DNA from: Actinopolymorpha cephalotaxi
GTDB lineage: Bacteria > Actinomycetota > Actinomycetes > Propionibacteriales > Actinopolymorphaceae
Direction of reading: 5' to 3'
Length of the DNA: 64,000 nt
Assembly: GCF_013408535.1 (NCBI RefSeq)
Contig: NZ_JACBZA010000001.1
Coordinates: 2,688,850 to 2,752,849, forward strand
Shown: one piece after another, positions 1 through 8,678 of the stretch
How the letters are laid out: the number at the start of each line of letters is the position of its first letter
Numbering within the stretch: the first letter of the stretch is position 1
Translations under genes and position numbers: made by a program
Notes under the pieces: generated by a model
What the model was told of the DNA's origin: nothing
Databases searched by the model: none
Seen by the model: the letters and a program-made list of their open reading frames with translations, nothing else

Positions 1-268
1 CGCCGGTGAAGTCCTGCATGATGACCCGGGCGGGGGTGAACTGGATCTCCTTGCTGGGTTCGCTGTTCGCGTCCCACTGCGCCAGCGCCCGGATGTCGTC
101 GGCGGTAATGTTGGCGCCGTCCTCGGTGCGCAGGAGGTTCTCCAGCAGGATCTTCAGGCTGTACGGCAGCCGCTCGGCGCCGTCGACGGCGGCGAGCCGG
201 TAGATCTCGTACGACGCCTCACCGACCTCGAGCTGTCCCTTGGCTCCGAAGCTGTCGACGCTCGCCAT
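1..268 (-). CDS. acnA: Aconitate hydratase, N-terminal fragment (cut by window start)
   Basis: The 89 visible residues, beginning [16 protein letters not shown], match the N terminus of the monomeric AcnA/IRP-type aconitase, which interconverts citrate and isocitrate in the TCA cycle in the cytoplasm. Visible family marks are the segment [18 protein letters not shown] and the following ALAQWD region, which precede the [4Fe-4S]-binding core that lies outside the window. The ATG at 268 has a purine-rich GGGGAG site about 5 bases upstream. The stop codon is beyond position 1, so completeness cannot be judged. It is transcribed away from the CopD-CtaG gene, which ends 226 bases upstream in the same direction. 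Confidence 0.9.
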   Translation of the reverse strand, partial: MASVDSFGAKGQLEVGEASYEIYRLAAVDGAERLPYSLKILLENLLRTEDGANITADDIRALAQWDANSEPSKEIQFTPARVIMQDFTG

Positions 269-494
269 GGCCTCTCCCCTTGTCCGTTGGATCTGTCCGC
301 TGGATCTGTCCCGGCAGGTCCCGGTGGGTCCCGGTGGGCCCGGTCGATCCCGCGTTGTCGCACCCGCCGCCATCCTGCCCACCGACGTACCGAGTGCACC
401 GGCCGGGGTCCGGATGCGGTCCGGGCGTCACGCAATTATCTCGACATCAAGATACACGGATCGGGCGAGCCGGCGCCACCCGTCCCCGCCTCCC
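269..494. promoter_or_regulatory. Leader/promoter region of aconitase with short tandem repeats
   Basis: This 226-base gap separates the end of the CopD-CtaG gene from aconitase on the same strand and should hold the aconitase promoter. It contains imperfect tandem copies of GGATCTGTCCGYT (about 286-312) followed by repeats of GGTCCCGGTG (about 317-345), all inside what would be the 5' leader. No convincing -35/-10 pair was assigned. No gene is seen here. Confidence 0.35.
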
Positions 495-2543
495 CTAGCG
501 GCCGGAGTCGTCCCGCGCGGCCAGCCGGGCCAGCATCGCGTTGTAGTCGGACAGCCGCCCGTCACCGGCGTCGGCGCGCCGGTCCGTCCGCTTCGCCTCC
601 CGCGCGTCGGCCCGCACCCACTGCGCGAACACCACGCCGAGAACGATGATCACCGGAAGCTCCGCGGCGGCCCAGGCGATTCCGCCGCCGACGTTCTGGT
701 CGGCCAGCGGGTCCAGCCAGGGCAGCCGCAGGCCGGCGAACCACTGCGCGCCGAGCACCGTCGTGGTGGTCATCACGATCACGCCGAAGAACGCGTGGAA
801 CGGCATGGACGCGAACAGCAACAGCATCCGGCCGACCGGAGGCAGCCGCCGCGGCATCGGATCCAGCCCGATGATCGGCCAGAAGTACAGCGACCCGACC
901 GCCAGGAAGTGGAACGTCATCAGCAGGTGGCCGGTGTGGCTGCTCATCGCCGAGGCGAACAGCCGGGTGAAGTAGAAGGCGTACAGGCTCAGGACGTACA
1001 ACGCCAGCGCCACCAGGGGATGGGTGAACACCCGGACCACCCGGCTGTGCAAAACGGTGAGGATCCACTCGCGCATGCCCCGCTCCCGGCCGCCGTCCTC
1101 GGCCCGGCGGCCGGCCGGGAGCGCGCGCAGCGCCAGCGTCACCGGAGCGCCCATGGCCAGCAGGATCGGCGACAGCATGGTGAGCGTCATGTGCTGCGCC
1201 ATGTGCACGCTGAACATCGCCGGGGCGTACGTCGCGATGCCCGAGCACAGCACGAAGACGGTCACCGCCACCCCGAGCAGCCAGCTGATCGTTCGCCCGA
1301 CAGGCCAGCGCAGGTCGCGGGTCCGCAGCCGCCACACCCCGCGCAGGTAGAGGACGACGCCGGTGGCCGCCGCCACCAGCACCAGCGCGTCCGTCCGCCA
1401 CAGGGTGAGCACGTTCGACCAGGAGAACGGCGGGACCGCCCACCCGATCAGAGCCTGCGCGGTCGACTGGCGCTCCACCTCCTCCGGCACCGGCGTCGGC
1501 GTCCGCGACAACGCCACGGCCAGCCCGATCGTGGCGGCCATCACCGCCGCCTCGACCGCCGCGAACCGGCGGAACGCCCCCGGCGCCTTCTTGTCCAGGG
1601 CCGGCAGCGTCCGGCGGCGGTGCCACCAGCCGAACCAGCCGAGGGCGACCAGCGCGGCGAGCTTGCCGAGCACCAGCCAGCCGTACGACGAGGTGACCAG
1701 CGGCGCGATCCCGCCGAGGCGTACCCACGCGTTGAGCAGCCCGGAGAAGCCCGCGGCGGCGAAGCACCACAGGGCCAGCGAGCTGTACCGGCCGGCCGCG
1801 CTGCCCAGTGCGGGAGTGGTCGCCCACCATCCGTACACGGCGAGGCCCACCAGGCCGCCGACCCACAGCGTCACCGCGACGATGTGCACCAGCAGGCTGG
1901 AGGTGGCGATGTCGTGGTCGGCGGCGCCGGCCGAGTGACCGGTCAGGGCCGGCGGAAGGGTGGCGGTCACCGCGAGGACGAGCAGCAGGGCGACGCCGTT
2001 CAGCGTCCGTACGCCGCGCGCGGTCGCGGCGAGGATGACCGCGAGCAGGAACACGACCGCCAGTGACCGGCCCTGGGTCACCTCGGCGACGAAACCGGCC
2101 AGGTTGTCCCGATAGTCCAGCCGGGCGACCGGGATGCCGAGGAAGTCCGAAAGGGTGAACATCAGCGTGAGCGCGGCGGCGACCGCCCAGGCCCACGCGC
2201 AGGCCGCCGCCCCGCGCAGCGCCCGGGTGGCGGCGGGCTCGAGCGCCCCGGCCCGGGTGGGCGCCAGCACCCCGAACAACAGCGACCCCACCGCGCCGAC
2301 GGCGGCGAGGTCCATGGCCAGCTTGGCGATCGGCAGGCCCCAGCCGGTGAGCATTCCCGGGTCGGGCAGGCCCGGGGCGGCGGTCCTCGGCCGTCCCCCG
2401 CCCACCACCAGGGCGATCACGAGCACGCCCACCCCGGCGAGCAGCCAGCCGACGGCCACCCAGGGCAGGTTGCCGGCCGGACCCGGGCGGGTGCCGCTCC
2501 GGTCCGGCCGGCTACCGGCGTCTCGACGTTCGGTCACGCTCAC
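495..2543 (-). CDS. CopD-CtaG fusion: copper resistance D domain plus cytochrome c oxidase assembly domain
   Basis: Predicted polytopic membrane protein of 682 residues. The N-terminal half (about residues 25-345) is a CopD-like copper-transport bundle, with LLVHIVAVTLWVGGLVGLAV near residue 217 and a conserved glycine-rich helix around 255-300. The C-terminal half (about 385-660) is a caa3-type CtaG assembly domain, with the histidine-rich HMAQHMTLTM near 440 and further His residues in later helices. Family knowledge says CtaG delivers copper to cytochrome oxidase and CopD moves copper across the membrane; this fusion is common in actinobacteria. The GTG at 2543 was chosen because AGGTGGGG lies 5-12 bases upstream, overlapping the stop of copC. 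It is the last gene of a YcnI-CopC-CopD/CtaG operon. Confidence 0.88.
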   Translation of the reverse strand: MSVTERRDAGSRPDRSGTRPGPAGNLPWVAVGWLLAGVGVLVIALVVGGGRPRTAAPGLPDPGMLTGWGLPIAKLAMDLAAVGAVGSLLFGVLAPTRAGALEPAATRALRGAAACAWAWAVAAALTLMFTLSDFLGIPVARLDYRDNLAGFVAEVTQGRSLAVVFLLAVILAATARGVRTLNGVALLLVLAVTATLPPALTGHSAGAADHDIATSSLLVHIVAVTLWVGGLVGLAVYGWWATTPALGSAAGRYSSLALWCFAAAGFSGLLNAWVRLGGIAPLVTSSYGWLVLGKLAALVALGWFGWWHRRRTLPALDKKAPGAFRRFAAVEAAVMAATIGLAVALSRTPTPVPEEVERQSTAQALIGWAVPPFSWSNVLTLWRTDALVLVAAATGVVLYLRGVWRLRTRDLRWPVGRTISWLLGVAVTVFVLCSGIATYAPAMFSVHMAQHMTLTMLSPILLAMGAPVTLALRALPAGRRAEDGGRERGMREWILTVLHSRVVRVFTHPLVALALYVLSLYAFYFTRLFASAMSSHTGHLLMTFHFLAVGSLYFWPIIGLDPMPRRLPPVGRMLLLFASMPFHAFFGVIVMTTTTVLGAQWFAGLRLPWLDPLADQNVGGGIAWAAAELPVIIVLGVVFAQWVRADAREAKRTDRRADAGDGRLSDYNAMLARLAARDDSGR

Positions 2544-2554
2544 AGCATCCCCAC

Positions 2555-3226
2555 CTAACCCTCGTCCGGTGACGGCGGGTCGCCGTCGCGCCGCCGCCGG
2601 GCGGCCACCAGCACGCCGCCGCCGGCCACCACGAGCACCGCCACCCCGATCGGCCACCACGGCGTGCCGGAGGAGCCCTCCGGACCTGACGCGGCCGGCG
2701 TGCCGGACGCTCCGGGGGTGGCCGTGGAGCCTGGCGCCTGCGTCCTGCCGGGCCTGGTGGTGGCCGGCGTGCCATGCCCGCCACCGGCGGCGCGGGTGGT
2801 GAACGTCAGCGTCCCGGACACCGGGTGCCCGTCGGCGGACACCACCCGCCAGGCGACCTCGTAGGTGCCGGCCGGCCCGAGGTGGTCCAGCCGCTGGGTC
2901 ACCTTGTTTCCCATCACCCGCGGGCTGCCGGACTGGTAGGTGGCGCCGCCGGGTCCGCTGACGGCGACGAAGTCGAACTTCCGGGAGATCGGGTCGTCGA
3001 ACTCCAGCGTGATCCGCCGCGGCGGCCGGTCGAGCACCGCGCCGTCCTTCGGGTCGCTGGACACCAGGGCGGCGTGGGCGTACGCCGGAACCGACGACCA
3101 GGCCTGCAGGCCCAGGCACCCGGCGAGTACCAGCGCGGTGGCGAGCACCCGCGCTCCGGCGCCCCGCCGTCTGCCCAGCACTCCGGCGGGCGTGGTTCGG
3201 CCGGGTGTCCCGGGCCTGCCGGTCAT
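2555..3226 (-). CDS. copC: CopC-domain copper-binding secreted protein with C-terminal membrane anchor
   Basis: 223 residues. The order is a signal peptide (about 1-51) ending AYA, a CopC/YobA beta-sandwich beginning with His at the mature N terminus (HAALVSSDPKDGAVLD), a Pro/Thr/Gly-rich linker (about 150-185), a transmembrane helix (about 190-210) and a basic tail. The N-terminal histidine and the later ADGHPVSGT segment are the copper-brace ligands known in CopC proteins. It probably binds Cu(II) outside the membrane and hands it to the CopD domain encoded next. The ATG at 3226 overlaps the YcnI stop (ATGA), so translation is coupled. Confidence 0.88.
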   Translation of the reverse strand: MTGRPGTPGRTTPAGVLGRRRGAGARVLATALVLAGCLGLQAWSSVPAYAHAALVSSDPKDGAVLDRPPRRITLEFDDPISRKFDFVAVSGPGGATYQSGSPRVMGNKVTQRLDHLGPAGTYEVAWRVVSADGHPVSGTLTFTTRAAGGGHGTPATTRPGRTQAPGSTATPGASGTPAASGPEGSSGTPWWPIGVAVLVVAGGGVLVAARRRRDGDPPSPDEG

Positions 3227-3891
3227 CGTGCGCCGCCCCGGCCGAGGCGGCGAACCGCGAGCGCCGCGTACGCGGCGGCCTCGGTGCCGTGGTGACCGCC
3301 CGAACCGGCGACCAGCGTGAGCGTCGGAGCCGGGTGCTCCGGCTCGGCCGCCCCGGCCGCCTGGGCCTGATCCCAGCGCGCGACCGTCTTGTCGTCGTAA
3401 GTCTGGACGACCGGGAAGGACATGGAGCTCTTCGCGGGCAGCGGGCCGACCGACACGTCGAACTCGTCGAACTCCCCCGGCCCGATCGTCGAACCCTCGG
3501 CAGCGGTCCAGGTGACCGAGGTGACTGCCCGGTCCAGTCGTACGTCGCCGACGTCGACCGGCCGCGGCAACCTGGACTCGGTGACCTTCGCCGTCCAGCC
3601 CGGGTGCGGCTTCACCCGCACCGACGGGAGCGGGGTCGCCGCCGGGAAGTTCACCCGGATCCGGACGGTGGAGGCGGTGCCGGACTCGTTGGGCACCCGG
3701 AAGGTGAGCTTGGCGTACTCCCCCTGCCCGGCCTCGCCGGGATTCACGGTCACGTGGGCGGAGGCGGTCCCGGTCGACACCAGCAGCGCACCGGCGGCGG
3801 TGCCGGTGACCACGGCGGCCCGCCGTAGTGACGTACGGACCGATCGCGGCGTGCTGGAGCGGGATGGGAGGTGAAGCGGTCTGACCTGCAT
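3223..3891 (-). CDS. ycnI: YcnI family copper-associated secreted protein (DUF1775)
   Basis: 222 residues: signal peptide to about residue 47 ending ASA, then the YcnI domain starting with HVTVNPGEAGQG, a histidine that in YcnI proteins forms the copper-binding N terminus. Further family marks are FRVPNESG, HPGWTAKV and FPVVQTYDDK. YcnI is usually encoded beside CopC and CopD, as here, and is thought to act as an extracytoplasmic copper chaperone. The C terminus is Ala/Arg-rich with no obvious final membrane helix, shorter than in Bacillus YcnI. The start at 3891 is the ATG just before the signal peptide. Its stop overlaps copC by four bases. Confidence 0.88.
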   Translation of the reverse strand: MQVRPLHLPSRSSTPRSVRTSLRRAAVVTGTAAGALLVSTGTASAHVTVNPGEAGQGEYAKLTFRVPNESGTASTVRIRVNFPAATPLPSVRVKPHPGWTAKVTESRLPRPVDVGDVRLDRAVTSVTWTAAEGSTIGPGEFDEFDVSVGPLPAKSSMSFPVVQTYDDKTVARWDQAQAAGAAEPEHPAPTLTLVAGSGGHHGTEAAAYAALAVRRLGRGGAR

Positions 3892-4013
3892 GAGAACCCT
3901 TCGGTGCGAACCCGCGCGCGGATGGGCCACCAGCGGTGGGTACCGGCGCGCGGTGATGACGAGACGGTGGCTCGATGGGATCCGGCCGTCCGCACCATGG
4001 GTGTCGCGGTGGG

Positions 4014-4607
4014 TCAGGCCGGAGCCGGCATCACGGCCGGAGGTCCTCGCCGCCGGTGGGCTCGGCAGACCCGGAGCTCGCGTGCTCCGGGAAGATCGTC
4101 GTGGTGGTGCCGCGCCGGGGTGAGGTTGACCCCGGCAGGCGACGGCAGGGTGAGGGCGGGCAGGCGCACCAGCCCGAGCAGGTGGAACACCACCCACACG
4201 AGGGTCTCGCCGGCCGCGGCCAGCGCCGCGAGCAGCGCGGCGGCGCCGAGGTGGGCGAGCACCATCACCGGACCGGGGAACACCTCCGCCGGCGCGCCGG
4301 CGACCGGACCGGGGGTGATGGCGGAACCCGTCGTGACGTCGAACCCGTGGGCGCACGCGAGGGAGAACGCGGCGTGGAAGATCGCCTGCGCCACCAGCGC
4401 GGCCGCGAGGATCTGGCCGAACGCGCGCCGCCGGTCCGCGAGCACCGCGAACGCCGCCCCCACGACGAGCGTGCCGGCCACCAGCGCCGTCACCGGCGGT
4501 GCTTCGCCGCCCCCGCCGACGTGGCCGAGGACGGCCAGTGCGGTGCAGCAGACAGCGAGCAACGCGCCGCGGATGATCCGCAGCGGCCCACTGCCGGGGT
4601 GGCTCAC
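4014..4607 (-). CDS. Hypothetical four-helix membrane protein upstream of the copper operon
   Basis: 197 residues with four or five predicted membrane helices (about 10-30, 38-58, 68-90, 112-135, 140-160) and a polar His/Arg-rich tail (ARHHHDDLPG). No enzyme motif was recognised. Similar small integral membrane proteins sit beside YcnI/CopC genes in other actinobacteria, so a role in copper handling is possible but is inferred only from position. The start is a GTG at 4607 with a weak GGGACC site. A TAGACT hexamer at 4644-4649, overlapping the stop of the upstream gene, is a possible -10 element. It lies 122 bases upstream of ycnI in the same direction. Confidence 0.7.
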   Translation of the reverse strand: MSHPGSGPLRIIRGALLAVCCTALAVLGHVGGGGEAPPVTALVAGTLVVGAAFAVLADRRRAFGQILAAALVAQAIFHAAFSLACAHGFDVTTGSAITPGPVAGAPAEVFPGPVMVLAHLGAAALLAALAAAGETLVWVVFHLLGLVRLPALTLPSPAGVNLTPARHHHDDLPGARELRVCRAHRRRGPPAVMPAPA

Positions 4608-4646
4608 GACCGGTCCCGTTCGTTCGGAAGTACGTCGGTCCAGAGT

Positions 4647-4967
4647 CTAGGAGGGAGTGCCCCGGGTGGCGGGCGTGCCCCGGTGGGCCGGACCTCGTTC
4701 ACTCGGCTCACTCGGCTCGCTCGGCCACGACCCGGCGCCACCCACGACCGCATCCGCCACCAGGACGAGGACGCCGCCGCAGACGCACCGCACGTACGTC
4801 ACGGTGCCCGCGGAGGTGCGGTGCCGGGACAGCAGCTCGCCCGCTCCCCCGCGATCGGCCAGGTCGTTCGGATCGTTCAGGTCGGCCAGATCGTTCAGGT
4901 CGGTCGGGTCGGTCAGCTCGGCCACCGGCCAGCCGCAGGTGGGGCAGCCCTCGTCGTCATGCACCAC
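4647..4967 (-). CDS. Small zinc-ribbon-like protein with internal repeat
   Basis: 106 residues. Two Cys pairs, CPTC near residue 8 and RCVCGG near residue 60, suggest a four-cysteine zinc ribbon. The core SRHRTSAGTVTYVRCVCGG looks like a conserved actinobacterial family of unknown function. Between the Cys pairs is a tandem segment rich in DLNDLAD units (residues about 19-36), and after them comes SEPSEPSE; both are encoded by short DNA repeats and look like recent expansions. It is transcribed divergently from the CGNR gene, with only 22 bases between start codons, so their promoters must overlap the coding ends or be leaderless. Confidence 0.6.
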   Translation of the reverse strand: MVHDDEGCPTCGWPVAELTDPTDLNDLADLNDPNDLADRGGAGELLSRHRTSAGTVTYVRCVCGGVLVLVADAVVGGAGSWPSEPSEPSERGPAHRGTPATRGTPS

Positions 4968-4989
4968 CCCAGCGTGCTGTCATGGTCTT

Positions 4990-5586
4990 GTGCACTTCAA
5001 CCATTACGGCGGATCGGCGGCCCGGCTGGCGACGGCACTGGTCAACCACTGCCGGGAGGCCGCGGGCGGGCCCGGCCCGCCGGACGTCGACGAGCTGGCC
5101 CGGATCCTGGCCGCCCACCAGATCGAGCCCGGACGGCTGACCCGGCGTGACACCCACGACCTCGCCGGCTGGGCCGCGCACCTGGACCGGGCCTACGGCG
5201 AGCCCGACCCGGACCGCCAGGTCGCCCTGGTCAACGAACTTCTCGAGCTCGGCGCGAGCCGCCCGTTCGTCAGCCGGCACGGCGGCCGGCCACCGCACCT
5301 GCACTACTTCCCCGAGGACCCGGACGTGGTGACCCGCGTCCGGGCGCAGACCGCCGCCGGCCTCGCGCACGTGGTCTGTGACGCCGCCGGCCACCGGCTC
5401 GGACGCTGCGACCGGGAGGGGTGTGGTGCGGTGTTCCTGGACGTCTCCCGCAACGGCCGGCGGCGGTTCTGTTCGCTGCGATGTGCCAACCGGGTGCGGG
5501 TCGCCGACCACCGCCGGCGGGACGGAGTCAGTGCACCTGCGGGGCGACCCGCTCGGCGATCAGCTCCACCTGGTCCAGGTCGGTGA
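4990..5586 (+). CDS. CGNR zinc-finger protein (putative transcriptional regulator)
   Basis: 198 residues from the GTG at 4990. An N-terminal ABATE-like stress domain (about 1-130) includes NHYGGSAARLATALVNHCRE. A C-terminal CGNR zinc finger (about 140-185) has the four ligands CDREGCGAVF and FCSLRCANRVRVADHR. Proteins of this type are predicted DNA-binding regulators, often encoded beside the gene they control; the divergent zinc-ribbon gene is the nearest candidate target. The CGNR core becomes CANR here, a usual variation. The 3' end overlaps the convergent oxidoreductase gene by 59 bases. No clear ribosome site precedes the start, so a leaderless message is possible. Confidence 0.8.
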   Translation: MHFNHYGGSAARLATALVNHCREAAGGPGPPDVDELARILAAHQIEPGRLTRRDTHDLAGWAAHLDRAYGEPDPDRQVALVNELLELGASRPFVSRHGGRPPHLHYFPEDPDVVTRVRAQTAAGLAHVVCDAAGHRLGRCDREGCGAVFLDVSRNGRRRFCSLRCANRVRVADHRRRDGVSAPAGRPARRSAPPGPGR

Positions 5587-6466
5587 GGTCGAGCAACTGG
5601 AGGTAGAACCTCGACACGCCGAGCTCGGCGTACTCGCCGATCCGGTCGGCCAGCTCGGCCGGTGTTCCGGCCAGGCCGCGTTCGCGCAGCTCCGCCGGGT
5701 CCTTGCCGATGGCCGCCGCCCGCCGGGCCACCTCGGCGTCGTCGCGGCCGCAGCACACGGTCAGCGCGGCCGACAGCCGGAGCGTGCCCGGGTCGCGGCC
5801 GTGTTCGGCGCACACCGACCGGACCCGGTCGTAGGCCGGTGCCAGCTCCTTCGGTGCGGCGAAGCCGAGGTTGAACTCGGCGGCGTACGCAGCCGCCAGC
5901 GCGGGCGTACGACGTGGTCCGGCGCCGCCCACGATGATCGGGGGCGGGGACTGGACCGGCCTGGGCAGCCCGGTCGCGCCGGTGAGCTGGTAATGCTCGC
6001 CGTCGAAGTCGAACCGCTCGCCCACCGGCGTCGACCACAGCCCGGTGAGGATCGCGAGCTGCTCCGCGAACAACCCGAACCTCCGTGAGGGGAACGGCAG
6101 GCCGAGCGCCCGGTGCTCCTCCTCGTACCACCCCGCGCCGAGACCGAGCTCGACCCGGCCGCCGGACATCTGGTCCACCTGCGCCACCTGCAGCGCGAGC
6201 AGGCCGGGCGGCCGGAACGTCACCGGGGAGACCAGGGTGCCCAGCCGGATCCGGCTGGTGTCGCGGGCCAGGCCGGCCAGCGTCGTCCACGCGTCGGTGG
6301 GACCGGGCAGCCCGTCCGGGCCGGCGGTCGGCATACCGTCGATGGCGAGCAGGTGGTCGGAACGGAAGAACGCGTCGTAGCCGCACTCCTCCGCCGCACG
6401 GGCGAGGCGGAGCTGGTCGTCGTACGTCGCGCCCTGCTGGGGTTCGGTGAAGATGCGCAGGTCCAT
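5528..6466 (-). CDS. LLM-class (luciferase-like) F420-dependent oxidoreductase
   Basis: 312 residues forming a bacterial-luciferase-type TIM barrel. Marks are MDLRIFTEPQQG at the start, YDAFFRSDHLL, RIRLGTLVSPVTFRPP, GRVELGLGAGWYEEEHR and PPPIIVGGAG. This pattern is typical of the actinobacterial F420-dependent subgroup (TIGR03560-like), which uses coenzyme F420 or flavin to reduce or oxidise unknown substrates in the cytoplasm. Two in-frame ATGs exist, at 6475 and 6466; the second is preferred because GGAAGG is 9 bases upstream of it and only 2 from the first. The substrate cannot be deduced. The gene ends inside the convergent CGNR gene. Confidence 0.85.
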   Translation of the reverse strand: MDLRIFTEPQQGATYDDQLRLARAAEECGYDAFFRSDHLLAIDGMPTAGPDGLPGPTDAWTTLAGLARDTSRIRLGTLVSPVTFRPPGLLALQVAQVDQMSGGRVELGLGAGWYEEEHRALGLPFPSRRFGLFAEQLAILTGLWSTPVGERFDFDGEHYQLTGATGLPRPVQSPPPIIVGGAGPRRTPALAAAYAAEFNLGFAAPKELAPAYDRVRSVCAEHGRDPGTLRLSAALTVCCGRDDAEVARRAAAIGKDPAELRERGLAGTPAELADRIGEYAELGVSRFYLQLLDLTDLDQVELIAERVAPQVH

Positions 6467-6501
6467 GCCCGGCATCCTTCCCGACCCGCCGGCCCGAACG
6501 G

Positions 6502-8547
6502 TCAGCGGCGGGTGCCGGTCCGGTCGCGGGCCGAGCGCCCCGGCCCTCCGCGGCGTACCTGACCGGGCGCCCGCCACGGGCTGTCCTCGCGCCGGGCGGC
6601 GATCCGCGACGACCTCAGCTGGTACGGAACGCTGGTCACCAGCACCCCCGGGGTGAACAGCAGCCGCCCCTTCAGCCGCAGGGCGCTCTGGTTGTGCAGC
6701 AGCTGCTCCCACCAGCGGCCCACGACGTACTCCGGGATGTAGACCATCACGATGTCGCGCGGGCTGGCCCGGCGGATGCTGCGGGCGTACTCCACGATCG
6801 GCCGGGTGATCTCACGGTACGGCGAGGCGAGGACCTTCAGCGGCACCGGGATCCCGCGGTGGTCCCACTCGTCCACCAGCCGGGCGGTCTCCTCCGGGTT
6901 GACGTCGACGGTCACCGCCTCCAGGACGTCCGGCCGGGACGCCCGGGCGAACGCGATCGCCCGCAGGCTGGGCCGGTGCAGCTTGGAGACCAGCACCACC
7001 GCGTGCACCTTCGACGGCAGCGTCATGTCCTCGTCGGTGTCGATCGCGATCTCGTCGGCCACCCGGTCGTAGTGCTTGCGGATGCCCTTCATCAGCACGA
7101 ACAGCACGGCCATCGCGGCCAGCGCGATCCACGCGCCGTGGGTGAACTTCGTGATCAGCACGATGATCAGCACCAGCCCGGTGGTCACCAGGCCGACCGC
7201 GTTGACCAGCCGGCTGCGCTGCATCCGGGCGCGCCTGGCGGGGTCCTGTTCGGTGCGAAGCAGCCTGCCCCAGTGCCGCAGCATCCCGGTCTGGCTGACG
7301 GTGAACGACACGAACACGCCGACGATGTAGAGCTGGATCAGCCGGGTCACGTCCGCCCGGAACGCGACGATCAGCACGATCGCGAAGCCGGCCAGCAGGA
7401 TGATGCCGTTGGAGTACGCCAGCCGGTCGCCGCGGGTGTGCAGCTGGCGGGGCAGGAAGCCGTCCCGGCCGAGGATCGAGCCGAGCACCGGGAAGCCGTT
7501 GAACGCGGTGTTGGCGGCCAGTACCAGGATCACGCCGGTGACCGCGGCGACCACGTAGAAGCCGACCGGGAAGTGGTCGAAGATCCCGGCGGCGAGCTGG
7601 CTGATGACCGGCGGCTGGTGGTAGCCCGGCCCGACCGGCGTGCCGTCCGCGTGCAGCAGCTGGGTGGCCGGCCGCTCGGCCATGCGTACGTGCATCAGGT
7701 TGGCCAGCACGATCACGCTGATCGCCATGCTGACGGCGACCACCGCCAGCATCAGCAGGGTGGTCGCGGCGTTGCGGCCCTTCGGCTTGCGGAACGCGGG
7801 CACACCGTTGCTGATCGCCTCCACGCCGGTGAGCGCCGCGCTGCCGGACGCGAACGCCCGCATGATCAAGAAGACGCCGGCCAGGCCCATCAGGCCCTGG
7901 GAGTAGGCGGGCTCGGGCGCCACGTGCAGCTCGGCGGTCGCCGCCTGTGGGAGGTCTCCGAACACCAGCCGGACGAACCCCCACGCCGCCATGCCGAGGA
8001 TGGAGAACATGAAGAGGTACGTCGGAATGGCGAAGGCCGTGCCGGACTCGCGGATGCCGCGCAGGTTCATCGTCATCAGGAACACCGTGGCGATCACCGC
8101 CACCGTGGTCTGGTGACCCTGCAGCGACTCGACCGCGGTCGCGGCGTACTGCGCGGCCGAGGAGATCGACACCGCCACGGTCAGGACATAGTCGACCAGC
8201 AGCGCGCTGGCCACCGTGAGCCCGGCCGACTGGCCGAGGTTGACGCTCGCGACCTCGTAGTCGCCGCCGCCGGACTGGTACGCCTGCACCGTCTGGCGGT
8301 AGGAGGCGACCACCACGAGCATCACCAGGGCGACCGCGATCCCGATCTTCCAGGAGAAGGCGTACGCCGCCAGGCCGGCCGCGGAGAGGGTGATGAAGAT
8401 CTCGTCCGGCGCATAGCCCACCGACGAGAGCGCGTCACTGGCGAAGACGGGCAGGGCCACCCGCTTGGGCAGCAGCGTCTCGCCCAGCTGCGTGCTGCGG
8501 AGCTTGCGGCCGACGAGCAGGCGTTTGCCCAGATCACCTAATCCCAC
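6502..8547 (-). CDS. APC-superfamily permease, KimA-like potassium (or amino acid) importer
   Basis: 681 residues: about 12 membrane helices (residues 30-475), then a cytoplasmic domain of about 190 residues containing SKVHAVVLVSKLHRPSLRAI and IPEYVVGRWWEQLLHNQ. The architecture, and LPKRVALPVFASDALSSVGY near the N terminus, match the KimA/YdaO-type APC family, known as K+/H+ symporters; older annotations call it an amino acid permease. The divergent neighbours encode two TrkA-type proteins, supporting a potassium role. The GTG start at 8547 lacks a ribosome site, but TAGCAT lies 6 bases before it, so the message is probably leaderless. A c-di-AMP switch is known for Bacillus KimA but cannot be shown here. 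Confidence 0.85.
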   Translation of the reverse strand: MGLGDLGKRLLVGRKLRSTQLGETLLPKRVALPVFASDALSSVGYAPDEIFITLSAAGLAAYAFSWKIGIAVALVMLVVVASYRQTVQAYQSGGGDYEVASVNLGQSAGLTVASALLVDYVLTVAVSISSAAQYAATAVESLQGHQTTVAVIATVFLMTMNLRGIRESGTAFAIPTYLFMFSILGMAAWGFVRLVFGDLPQAATAELHVAPEPAYSQGLMGLAGVFLIMRAFASGSAALTGVEAISNGVPAFRKPKGRNAATTLLMLAVVAVSMAISVIVLANLMHVRMAERPATQLLHADGTPVGPGYHQPPVISQLAAGIFDHFPVGFYVVAAVTGVILVLAANTAFNGFPVLGSILGRDGFLPRQLHTRGDRLAYSNGIILLAGFAIVLIVAFRADVTRLIQLYIVGVFVSFTVSQTGMLRHWGRLLRTEQDPARRARMQRSRLVNAVGLVTTGLVLIIVLITKFTHGAWIALAAMAVLFVLMKGIRKHYDRVADEIAIDTDEDMTLPSKVHAVVLVSKLHRPSLRAIAFARASRPDVLEAVTVDVNPEETARLVDEWDHRGIPVPLKVLASPYREITRPIVEYARSIRRASPRDIVMVYIPEYVVGRWWEQLLHNQSALRLKGRLLFTPGVLVTSVPYQLRSSRIAARREDSPWRAPGQVRRGGPGRSARDRTGTRR

Positions 8548-8553
8548 GGGAGG

Positions 8554-8582
8554 ATGCTAGAGGTACGTGCTGATCCGGTCGC
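8554..8582 (-). promoter_or_regulatory. Candidate leaderless promoter of the APC permease
   Basis: On the minus strand GCGACC (8582-8577) and TAGCAT (8559-8554) are separated by 17 bases. Transcription would begin at or next to the GTG start codon at 8547, consistent with the absence of a Shine-Dalgarno site. The -35 match is weak (three of six). Confidence 0.4.
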
Positions 8583-8604
8583 GTGCGCGCCTGGATCACC
8601 CGCC

Positions 8605-8626
8605 GGGCGGGCGGGTACGCCCGCCC
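8605..8626. repeat. Perfect 9-bp inverted repeat in the divergent permease/TrkA region
   Basis: GGGCGGGCG (8605-8613) and CGCCCGCCC (8618-8626) flank a four-base GGTA loop between the divergent permease and TrkA promoters. It could be an operator shared by both transcripts or a hairpin in the TrkA leader. Function is inferred from position alone. Confidence 0.5.
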
Positions 8627-8678
8627 CGGTGTAGCGTTCGGGATTGCCCTGACGAGAGATCGTGCGAAGAAGGACACT

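Noticed and set aside
240-2066. 608-codon plus-strand open frame
   Set aside because: It is antisense to the well-supported CopD-CtaG gene and has Arg/Gln/His-rich composition typical of shadow frames.
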